From the NCBI GenBank assembly GCA_015061565.1, contig SUWI01000020.1, positions 1-35,242 on the forward strand: a DNA stretch of 35,242 bases, in the 5' to 3' direction. The notes under the pieces are model-generated. The model saw only the letters and a program-made list of their open reading frames with translations, did no database searches and was not told where the DNA came from. A program made the position numbers and the translations under genes. This stretch comes from Lentisphaerota bacterium. Lineage in GTDB: Bacteria; Verrucomicrobiota; Lentisphaeria; Victivallales; UBA1829. Of this stretch, positions 29,784 through 35,242 are shown in pieces (the first letter of the stretch is position 1; each line of letters starts with the position of its first letter).

Positions 29784-30548
29784 ATGAAAACTATCGGAAA
29801 ACTGGTAGTGATCGGAGCGGCCTTGGCCAGCTCAGCAGCCTTTGCACAGAACCAGGACCTCATCAACAGAGAGGCGGGCGTGCAGAACATCAAGTATGAA
29901 AAAGGCGTTATCTCCACGATGATCGTAGTCGGGAAAGCCGCAGTTCCCAAAGCCCTGCGCCGCAATCCGGGGCGCGCCGCGCAGTATGCCGGCAGCAAAG
30001 CCCAGGATGATGCCCAGGTCCAGCTGACTCGTTTCCTCTCGACCAAGGTCAAATGGGGAAAGACCGCCACTGGTGAAACTGCAGTCAAGGAAGCTTCTGC
30101 TTCTGCGACGGATGCTTCCGGCAAGGAAACCAGTGCGGAAGCTTCATCCTTCACCGAAACGGAAATGACCAAGGAACAGAAAGCGATGGCGGCCCAGGCC
30201 TGCATTTCCGGTCTGCAGGTCCTCTGCGGCGGCATGGACAACAGCGGCCGTTATACTTGGGTCGGCGCTCTGAATATGAAGGCCGTTCTCTCGGTCAAGA
30301 ATATGAGCAAGGCCATGAACGAAGCACATGCTGAAGTCGATGACATGGGTAAGGCGGAAAAAGCCAAAAAGGCGGCCCGCGATGCCAATGAAATCAATAA
30401 GATCAAGACCGAAGGCCAGAACCAGCAGGGCGGCGGCGAAGCAGCCAGCAACGGCGGAAATGCCGGAAGCAGCAAGGATCCCGATATCCTTAAGGGCATG
30501 CAGAAACCCAAATCCTCTGTGGCCAGCGATGCGAACGATTTTCTTTGA
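29784..30548 (+). CDS. Exported protein with K-A-L-R-x-N-P-x-R motif
   Basis: The 254-residue protein has a clear signal peptide (MKTIGKLVVIGAALASSAAFA). Mature residues contain KALRRNPGRAAQYAGSKAQ, a motif shared with the exported protein at 30925. An Ala-rich helix and QACISGLQVLCGG...RYTWVGALNMKAV follow, a layout reminiscent of the LPP20-like modules of the neighbour. The C-terminus is low-complexity (Gly, Asn, Gln, Ser). AAAGGA lies 7-8 nt before the ATG. No family assigned. It is probably a periplasmic component of the same complex as its neighbours. Confidence 0.8.
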   Translation: MKTIGKLVVIGAALASSAAFAQNQDLINREAGVQNIKYEKGVISTMIVVGKAAVPKALRRNPGRAAQYAGSKAQDDAQVQLTRFLSTKVKWGKTATGETAVKEASASATDASGKETSAEASSFTETEMTKEQKAMAAQACISGLQVLCGGMDNSGRYTWVGALNMKAVLSVKNMSKAMNEAHAEVDDMGKAEKAKKAARDANEINKIKTEGQNQQGGGEAASNGGNAGSSKDPDILKGMQKPKSSVASDANDFL

Positions 30549-30563
30549 TTAATCGCTAATCCT

Positions 30564-30592
30564 GCCATTTGCCGCGAACAGCGGCAAATGGC
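30564..30592 (+). other. Perfect intercistronic hairpin 2
   Basis: GCCATTTGCCGC and GCGGCAAATGGC (12 bp) pair perfectly around a 5-nt loop, just upstream of the ribosome site of the small lipoprotein gene. It mirrors the hairpin at 27111 in position and loop size but not in sequence. Confidence 0.75.
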
Positions 30593-30610
30593 GGAAAGGA
30601 AAAAGAGAAA

Positions 30611-30883
30611 ATGTTTAAGCCGACAGTATTTGTGTTATCCGTTGCAGCAGCAGCTTTGGTTTCGTCCTGTGCCCATGAAGACCCCCCGCCGATGCGGCAG
30701 GAAGCGACAGGTGCGGCGGTCTCGATCAAATCGGAGCCGTCCGGTAATATGCGAGTTCAGGTCAGATCCTATGGTACGACATCCGTCCAGACCCAGACGC
30801 CGGCCAATGTACCGCCTCCCCCGCCGCCGGAAAAATTGCCGAAACGGATGAAAAATTCATCCGACGCCAAGCAATTTTACTGA
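30611..30883 (+). CDS. Small lipoprotein with proline-rich tail
   Basis: The 90-residue protein has a lipoprotein signal with lipobox L-V-S-S-C (Cys20) and a short mature part ending in a Pro-rich run (NVPPPPPPEKLPKR). I start at the ATG at 30611, directly behind the hairpin and a GGAAAGG-type ribosome site; the upstream extension to 30569 would translate through the hairpin. It has no recognisable domain. Size and position suggest a small accessory lipoprotein of the envelope cluster. Confidence 0.8.
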   Translation: MFKPTVFVLSVAAAALVSSCAHEDPPPMRQEATGAAVSIKSEPSGNMRVQVRSYGTTSVQTQTPANVPPPPPPEKLPKRMKNSSDAKQFY

Positions 30884-30924
30884 AACCGATTTTACCAACT
30901 GGCAAACAGGAAAGGATGCGGAAT

Positions 30925-31710
30925 ATGAAACAGATGATCGCGATTATGATTTCGGCCGTGATGTTGGCCGTGAACGGAGCAACTTTTGATTTGGGGAATA
31001 AGTTTCATCCTGCTTCTGCGACAGTAGAAAAAAAGGGTGGACGTCTGCAGGTGTCCTGCCGATTCACGCCGCTGAAAGCGCTGCGCAACAATCCTTCCCG
31101 TTCGGCCGTCTACAATGACCAGAAAGCCAGAGGGCTGTGCATGAAAGCACTCAAGCTTTATATGAATGTTCCGGGAAACACGGAGATAGAGGTTTCCGGA
31201 CTGACCACGGAGAAGCCCTCCCGGACCACCGGCACCGAGCTGGAATACTATTTTTCAGTTCCGGAATCCGGCATTTCGACCCGGGCAGCGACCGTGAAAC
31301 CCGCCAGAAGCATTTCGAATCCGAGCCCATCGGGTTCCGTCCCTGCCGCGGCAGATCCGATGTCCGCTGTGGCAACAACAGTTTCGACCGCAATGGTCAC
31401 ACCTGCACTTCCCGCGGGAAAATCCGCAGCACCGACAGCCGCCGTTCCCGCGGCAAAAGGAAAAGCATACAGAAATCTTCAGACCAGAAGTTCTTTTCGG
31501 ATGATAAAATATAAGATTTCGGACGGCAAAGTTTCTGTCACATCTTCCCGGAATTACAGAGTGGAAGATTTTCCGGACCAGAAGACTTTCGATAATTTCT
31601 GCGATGATCAATTCCGGCGTATTGCCCAAGAAGGAGACAAGATGATGGCAGAAATGGACCAGCGTCTGAAACAGGAGCTTCGCCGTATCGAAAAAGGTTT
31701 TGGTGAATAA
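30925..31710 (+). CDS. Exported protein sharing the K-A-L-R-x-N-P-x-R motif
   Basis: The 261-residue protein has a signal peptide (MKQMIAIMISAVMLAVNGA). Mature residues contain PLKALRNNPSRSAVYNDQKA, matching the KALRRNPGRAAQYAGSKA segment of the protein at 29784, each followed by an amphipathic helix. An Ala/Pro/Ser-rich linker (about 120-185) joins this to a C-terminal charged helix (QKTFDNFCDDQFRRIAQEGDKMMAEM). I start at the ATG at 30925, which has AAGGA 8 nt upstream; an in-frame ATG at 30916 overlaps that ribosome site. It ends 2 nt before the zinc-motif gene. No family assigned. Confidence 0.8.
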   Translation: MKQMIAIMISAVMLAVNGATFDLGNKFHPASATVEKKGGRLQVSCRFTPLKALRNNPSRSAVYNDQKARGLCMKALKLYMNVPGNTEIEVSGLTTEKPSRTTGTELEYYFSVPESGISTRAATVKPARSISNPSPSGSVPAAADPMSAVATTVSTAMVTPALPAGKSAAPTAAVPAAKGKAYRNLQTRSSFRMIKYKISDGKVSVTSSRNYRVEDFPDQKTFDNFCDDQFRRIAQEGDKMMAEMDQRLKQELRRIEKGFGE

Positions 31711-31712
31711 GA

Positions 31713-31919
31713 ATGCGTCATTTGTCATTTGCCGAACATCAAACAGCGCGTGAGAGCGGCAAAATACCGTTTCGGGTTCGGCTGCATCTTTTGTTTTGCA
31801 AAACCTGCCGGGAAGAATGGAAAAGTCAGGATTGGAGCTTTATAAATGAAATCCGGCAGCATTATTATCTCGAAGAGCAAAAAAACGCCTGCAGCTCATC
31901 CAGTAGAAAGGATGAATGA
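31713..31919 (+). CDS. Small zinc-motif protein, possible anti-sigma factor
   Basis: The 68-residue protein contains H-LLF-C-KT-C in FRVRLHLLFCKTCREEW, the H-x3-C-x2-C pattern of ZAS-type zinc-binding anti-sigma factors. It lacks any transmembrane segment, so it would be cytoplasmic. The gene starts 2 nt after the stop of the exported protein, with only a weak ribosome site, and overlaps the beginning of the Ser/Thr kinase frame. An ECF sigma factor gene lies 1.7 kb downstream in the same direction. A role as its anti-sigma factor, perhaps controlled by the kinase, is attractive but inferred; the protein is shorter than most anti-sigma factors. Confidence 0.65.
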   Translation: MRHLSFAEHQTARESGKIPFRVRLHLLFCKTCREEWKSQDWSFINEIRQHYYLEEQKNACSSSSRKDE

Positions 31920-33153
31920 CATAGTGAATATTTTTTTCAACACCGGCGACACGGTTGGAGACTATATAATAGATTCTTTCATTGGCAAAGGAGCGTATGG
32001 TGAAGTCTACAAGGTGCATGACACCTTGGGCAAACCATTCGCTCTTAAGCTGTTGTATGGAGAACAGGAAAATGAAACCACATTCCGCGAGATCCAGGGA
32101 TTGACGGCATTGCGGGGCTCCATACGCGGGGAAGAAGGGCTGCCTCTGATCTACTATGTCGGGGAATTTGAAAATCGTGTTTATTATACGATGGATCTTG
32201 CAGACAATGCAAGCAGTCTCCCCGGAGTCTATAAGCCGGACACGCTGGAAAGGCGATTGCAGGAGCAGGGTCGCCTTTCAGGATTGGATTGTATCCATCT
32301 GATGCGCGGACTTCTGATTTCCCTGAAGGCACTGCACCAGCATGGTCTAGTACATCGGGACATCAAACCGGGAAACATTATTTTTTTCAATAAGCGGCCG
32401 ATGCTTGCCGATATCGGTCTGGTAACCTCATCGCCGCGCACCTTGGTCGGTACCGCCGGATTTCATTCGCCGTATCCCAGCGGAGGCCCGACCATGGAAT
32501 CCGAACAAGCCGGAGATTTATATTCTCTGGGCAAAGTTTTGTATTGTGCTTTCACGGGAGAACCTGTTGACCGTTATCCTTTACTGCCGCAGAAATATTC
32601 GCTGGAAGATTTCAAGGCTATCCGCCCATTATATCTCAGTGCCTGTTCAGGCGATGACAAAAAACGTTACCGCAATTGCGACGAATTTTTAAAAGCGGTA
32701 GATCAATCGGAGTTGAAATTAAATTCGGGACCGGCAGTATTTCAGCGCAAGTTCATTTGGGGGCTGATCGCAGCCGTCTTGATACTGGCAGCTGCAGCTG
32801 CTGCTTATTGGGGGTGGCGTACCCGTTCGGTTTTACCGGTGCCATCGACCATGGCCGGGATCCAAGAACAGGCAGCCGTCAAGATTTCATTGAATAACGG
32901 CGTATACCATATATTTTGCTGCTTTTCGTGCAATCATCTGGACAGTAAAGACCCTCATGCCAGAAGCAATCAGTTTATGGCCGCCTCCTTTCTGAAATCG
33001 GCATTGTCGCAGGAGCTTGGCGTTCCCAAGGGGAAATATCTGAAAATCCGGTATGGCAAATATTCAGTCCAGCCTTTTAAACAAAAGGATTTGCTGGTCT
33101 ACATTTATGAAATAGCCGTTGATGATTGTTTAATACTACCAGTCGAACCATAA
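31846..33153 (+). CDS. Membrane-bound Hanks-type Ser/Thr protein kinase
   Basis: Residue numbers count from 31846 (435 aa). The kinase domain has the glycine loop GKGAYGEVY (47-55), the ATP-binding Lys68 in ALKLL, the catalytic loop HRDIKPGN (170-177) and Asp189 in ADIGLV, where the usual D-F-G is D-I-G. A transmembrane segment follows at about 304-324 (IWGLIAAVLILAAAAAAYWGW). The roughly 110-residue outer domain is of unknown fold and has Cys residues in FCCFSC. The start is uncertain. The ATG at 31846 has GGAG 8 nt upstream but overlaps the zinc-motif gene by 74 nt; an ATG at 31912 or a GTG at 31924 would also keep the whole kinase domain. It probably senses an envelope signal and phosphorylates a partner of the cluster. 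Confidence 0.9.
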   Translation: MKSGSIIISKSKKTPAAHPVERMNDIVNIFFNTGDTVGDYIIDSFIGKGAYGEVYKVHDTLGKPFALKLLYGEQENETTFREIQGLTALRGSIRGEEGLPLIYYVGEFENRVYYTMDLADNASSLPGVYKPDTLERRLQEQGRLSGLDCIHLMRGLLISLKALHQHGLVHRDIKPGNIIFFNKRPMLADIGLVTSSPRTLVGTAGFHSPYPSGGPTMESEQAGDLYSLGKVLYCAFTGEPVDRYPLLPQKYSLEDFKAIRPLYLSACSGDDKKRYRNCDEFLKAVDQSELKLNSGPAVFQRKFIWGLIAAVLILAAAAAAYWGWRTRSVLPVPSTMAGIQEQAAVKISLNNGVYHIFCCFSCNHLDSKDPHARSNQFMAASFLKSALSQELGVPKGKYLKIRYGKYSVQPFKQKDLLVYIYEIAVDDCLILPVEP

Positions 33154-33169
33154 AAAAAGGAGAAGTATC

Positions 33170-33616
33170 ATGAAACGAGCCAGTTTTGTATGTTGCTTAA
33201 TCGCAATGATGTTTGCGGTCCCGCTGTTCGCCAGACCGCACCATGGACCCGGTCCCGGACCGTATTGGGGACCGTATAGAGGACCGTACAGGGGCCCGTA
33301 TGGCAGGCCGTATGGAGGACCGCCGCCATACGGCTATCCGAATTCCGGGTTGTATACTGCAGCGGGCATCGTCAGTTTAGTTGGAGCATCTTTAGGAACC
33401 CTGCGGGCAATTGTTGAACCCCGCGTTGTAGTTGCGGCTCCTGCCCAGCCGGTCGTGGTGGCTCCTCCTGTACAGCCGGTCGTGGTGGCTCCGCCCGCGC
33501 AGCCGGTCGTTTACAGCCAACCAGTGAACTATGCACCGGTCCAACAGCCGCAGCCGCAGCCGCAGCCGCGCAAGATAACCATCAATCCGGATGGCACCAA
33601 AGTCATCGAGTATTAA
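33170..33616 (+). CDS. Exported proline/glycine-rich repeat protein
   Basis: The 148-residue protein has a signal peptide (FVCCLIAMMFAVPLFA). A Gly-Pro-Tyr-rich repeat follows (units like GPYRGPY at about 30-55), then a hydrophobic stretch (YTAAGIVSLVGASLGTLRAIV), two to three copies of QPVVVAPP (about 93-115), a Gln-Pro run and the end PDGTKVIEY. Such low-complexity proteins are often surface or periplasm-spanning. AAAGGAG lies 7-8 nt before the ATG. It sits between the kinase and the ECF sigma gene. No family assigned. Confidence 0.8.
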   Translation: MKRASFVCCLIAMMFAVPLFARPHHGPGPGPYWGPYRGPYRGPYGRPYGGPPPYGYPNSGLYTAAGIVSLVGASLGTLRAIVEPRVVVAAPAQPVVVAPPVQPVVVAPPAQPVVYSQPVNYAPVQQPQPQPQPRKITINPDGTKVIEY

Positions 33617-33634
33617 CCTTCAAATATTCAGCCA

Positions 33635-34222
33635 ATGGCATATACTACGCGCAAAAGTTTATTGAACAGGATTGTTGAAGGCAATGAAATTGCTTGGCAG
33701 GAGTTCTATGAACAATATCACCGATTGATTTTCTCAATCGGGCGGCGCTGGAATTTGCCTGATTCGCTGTGCGATGATCTTGTCCAGCAGGTGATGGTTT
33801 CAATATTTCAAAACAAGCTCACGTTCAAATATCGCCCGGAACTCGGAAAGTTCAGAACGTATTTGACAGGAATCACCAGAAACATTCTGCTGAAACTGAA
33901 ATCTGAACAGAAGAAGGTTTTGCAAGCAGAAGAGGGAAAGGAGCAGGAAGAAGAATTATTCACAGACAATGAAACCATCTTTAACGAAGAATGGCGTAAG
34001 TATCTGCTTGATGCGATGCTGAATGATTTGCGCAATACGGTTGACAGTTCAACATTTGATGCTTTTCAGATGTATGTATTACAGGGCTGGCGGCCGGAAC
34101 AAATCGCAAATGTTTTAAGTATTTCTGTGAAGACCGTATATGTACATAAAAAGCGCTGTATGGACCATCTCAAAAGAATTTGGGATCAATTAAAAAAAAT
34201 TGATCCTGAATTTAATCTGTAA
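33635..34222 (+). CDS. ECF-type RNA polymerase sigma factor, no clear ribosome site
   Basis: The 195-residue protein has sigma region 2 (about 22-90: WQEFYEQYHRLIFSIGRRW, CDDLVQQVMVSIF, LGKFRTYLTGITRNIL) and sigma region 4 (about 125-180: VLQGWRPEQIANVLSISVKTVYVHKKRC). It is similar in layout to the sigma factor at 21897. No Shine-Dalgarno-like sequence precedes the ATG, and the gene starts 18 nt after the proline-rich protein, so expression may be low or rely on coupling. It is linked with a Ser/Thr kinase and a zinc-motif protein, a combination known for some ECF groups in Planctomycetes relatives. It may direct transcription of the cluster itself. Confidence 0.9.
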   Translation: MAYTTRKSLLNRIVEGNEIAWQEFYEQYHRLIFSIGRRWNLPDSLCDDLVQQVMVSIFQNKLTFKYRPELGKFRTYLTGITRNILLKLKSEQKKVLQAEEGKEQEEELFTDNETIFNEEWRKYLLDAMLNDLRNTVDSSTFDAFQMYVLQGWRPEQIANVLSISVKTVYVHKKRCMDHLKRIWDQLKKIDPEFNL

Positions 34223-34238
34223 CAAGGAGAAAACTGCT

Positions 34239-34826
34239 ATGTCTGAAATTCTCATCTGGGTTTTGGTTTTATCTTTTTTGATTTTTGGGGTCATTTCGTA
34301 TTTGTGTAAGGTTTCCCGATTTCTGCTGAAGCTGCTGGAAGCAGCCATTCTTTTAGCGATAATCGGCTGCCTTATTCATTTTCTCATGTCTGAAGAAAAG
34401 AAATCTACACTGAAAAATGTGGAAAAGAAAGTAATCAACCGGATCAATAACGTGAAGTTGGAGAAAAGCAGTAACGATGCTCTTCCGGCGGAGAGCAAAG
34501 TTGATAAAAACCAATCGGCACCGATGGCGAAACAAGAGCTCGTCAAAACTCCGCCATCCCAGGCACCGATGCCGAAACAGGAGATTGTCAAAACTCCGCC
34601 ATCCCAGGCACCGGCAGCCGAAAAGGTTTCGGAAAAAACTTCGGGAAAAGATACCGTCAATCCCGCAGTGCCGCCATCTCGTCCGGCTCAACCGGCGGAA
34701 AAACAAGCGCAACCGGTCCCGTCCGGGAAAGAAAATCAGCCTGAATCTGTGAACCCCGGGAAAAAACCGGAAAAAAAGAAGCAGACTTTATTTGATGAAA
34801 TTGAGAACATGAGTTTTGATATTTGA
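34239..34826 (+). CDS. Membrane protein with proline-rich repeat tail
   Basis: The 195-residue protein has two hydrophobic segments in the first 50 residues (EILIWVLVLSFLIFGVISYL and FLLKLLEAAILLAIIGCLIHFLM) and then a long Lys/Pro-rich tail. The tail contains two 15-residue repeats, MAKQELVKTPPSQAP and MPKQEIVKTPPSQAP. It ends with an acidic LFDEIENMSFDI. I start at the ATG at 34239, which has AAGGAG 9 nt upstream. A Pro-rich tail behind membrane helices recalls TonB-like or linker proteins, but no such domain is recognised. A terminator follows. Confidence 0.82.
   Translation: MSEILIWVLVLSFLIFGVISYLCKVSRFLLKLLEAAILLAIIGCLIHFLMSEEKKSTLKNVEKKVINRINNVKLEKSSNDALPAESKVDKNQSAPMAKQELVKTPPSQAPMPKQEIVKTPPSQAPAAEKVSEKTSGKDTVNPAVPPSRPAQPAEKQAQPVPSGKENQPESVNPGKKPEKKKQTLFDEIENMSFDI
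34518..34607 (+). repeat. Two tandem 45-nt repeats in the proline-rich tail
   Basis: Units 34518-34562 and 34563-34607 differ at only a few bases, and a third unit starts but decays after 34613. They encode two copies of M-x-K-Q-E-(L/I)-V-K-T-P-P-S-Q-A-P. Confidence 0.85.
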
Positions 34827-34838
34827 TGTTCCCGGCAG

Positions 34839-34870
34839 AAAAGCCTCGGAATTTATTCTGAGGCTTTTCC
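34839..34870 (+). terminator. Rho-independent terminator ending the envelope cluster
   Basis: AAAAGCCTC (34839-34847) pairs with GAGGCTTTT (34860-34868), with an inner GAAT/ATTC pairing, followed by a short T-rich tail. It lies 12 nt after the stop of the repeat-tail membrane protein. Confidence 0.8.
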
Positions 34871-34950
34871 CTTATTGGAGAAAATGATTCTCATCGGTAT
34901 CTCAGTATAGGATTTTTAATTGCCATGAGAAATTTCCAAGAAAGGAAAAC

Positions 34951-35229
34951 ATGCCTGAAGCAAATTATATACTGAATTCATTGCTGTCCGGGATAATCAT
35001 TCTCGCTGCAGGACTGCTGCCGTGGCTGGTTACGGTCATGCTGCTGCAGCTGGTAAGCAATGCGATAAGGGATGCTCTTTCCCAGCTGCTGGGAGTCAAT
35101 GCCTATATCTATTTAAGTAAGCGCCCAGCGAGATACATGTCACAGGCTTTTTCGGAAAAAATCCGGGATTTTCTGAAAAATTATTTGGATTCCGGCTTCC
35201 AGAACGGAGGCAGCAGGGAATCGATCTGA
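34951..35229 (+). CDS. Small membrane protein of unknown function
   Basis: The 92-residue protein has one long hydrophobic region (LLSGIIILAAGLLPWLVTVMLLQLV) and a basic/polar C-terminus (KRPARYMSQAFSEKIRDFLKN). AAAGGA lies about 5 nt before the ATG. It is the last complete gene of the window, separated from the cluster by a terminator. No clear promoter was found in the 80 nt between them. No family assigned. Confidence 0.7.
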   Translation: MPEANYILNSLLSGIIILAAGLLPWLVTVMLLQLVSNAIRDALSQLLGVNAYIYLSKRPARYMSQAFSEKIRDFLKNYLDSGFQNGGSRESI

Positions 35230-35242
35230 TTGTCCGGAGTGG

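Noticed and set aside
33240-33320. GPY-rich stretch as a DNA minisatellite or CRISPR-like repeat
   Set aside because: It is in frame within a signal-peptide protein and encodes a low-complexity GPYRGPY region.
1-35242. CRISPR arrays, insertion sequences, phage or attachment sites
   Set aside because: No regularly spaced repeats, transposase, integrase or terminal inverted repeats were seen. The tandem 9-mers at promoters come in pairs only and fit operators.

Overview
The window looks like a chromosomal segment of a carbohydrate-degrading, Gram-negative member of Lentisphaerota (Victivallales-like, probably gut-associated). The grounds are four separate genes that start with the prepilin-like block [17 protein letters not shown], three of them ending in an H-x9-DG motif, next to very diverse secreted glycosidases, GntR/LacI-type hybrid regulators, lipoproteins and Lentisphaerae-style ECF sigma factors. 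No database search was run, so the taxonomy is inference.

Region 1 (1-24.6 kb) is a set of small glycan-utilisation cassettes. On the minus strand are a GntR-like regulator, a pseudopilin and a truncated secreted protein (2598 to 1). On the plus strand follow a Gfo/Idh/MocA dehydrogenase and a flavin reductase-like protein (2792-4372). Then come a GH39-like glycosidase (minus, 5813-4446), a pseudopilin plus GH71/99-like LamG protein (minus, 9936-5960), a GntR-type regulator (minus, 11180-10125), a divergent pseudopilin plus DUF4838 protein (plus, 11356-14517), and a pseudopilin, a 999-aa secreted protein with a duplicated N-terminal domain and a GH109-like enzyme (minus, 19629-14661). An AraC-family regulator is divergent from the last operon. 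Three leftward promoters (before the GH39 gene and before the pseudopilins at 9936 and 19629) carry the same pair of direct repeats TGCACAAAA, always 5 nt from the -35 box and repeated 21-23 bp further out. This looks like an AraC-controlled regulon of the locus. Next are an AstE/AspA-like M14 protein, an ECF sigma factor and an M28 peptidase-like protein with a PA-type insert.

Region 2 (24.7-25.7 kb) is housekeeping-like: a single-domain response regulator, a 57-aa 2[4Fe-4S] ferredoxin and tRNA-Arg(ACG).

Region 3 (26.1-35.2 kb) is a co-directional plus-strand cluster of exported proteins and signalling genes. In order it holds a lipoprotein, a lipoprotein with a FlgT/CsgG-like tail, a protein with LPP20/FlgT-like modules, two exported proteins sharing a K-A-L-R-x-N-P-x-R-x-A-x-Y motif, a small lipoprotein, a 68-aa protein with an H-x3-C-x2-C zinc (anti-sigma-like) motif, a membrane Hanks-type Ser/Thr kinase, a proline-rich exported protein, an ECF sigma factor and two membrane proteins. 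There are no flagellar or curli genes in the window. It is my best candidate for an undescribed envelope system with its own kinase/sigma control. Its long structured leader and two perfect intercistronic hairpins suggest RNA-level control of protein ratios.
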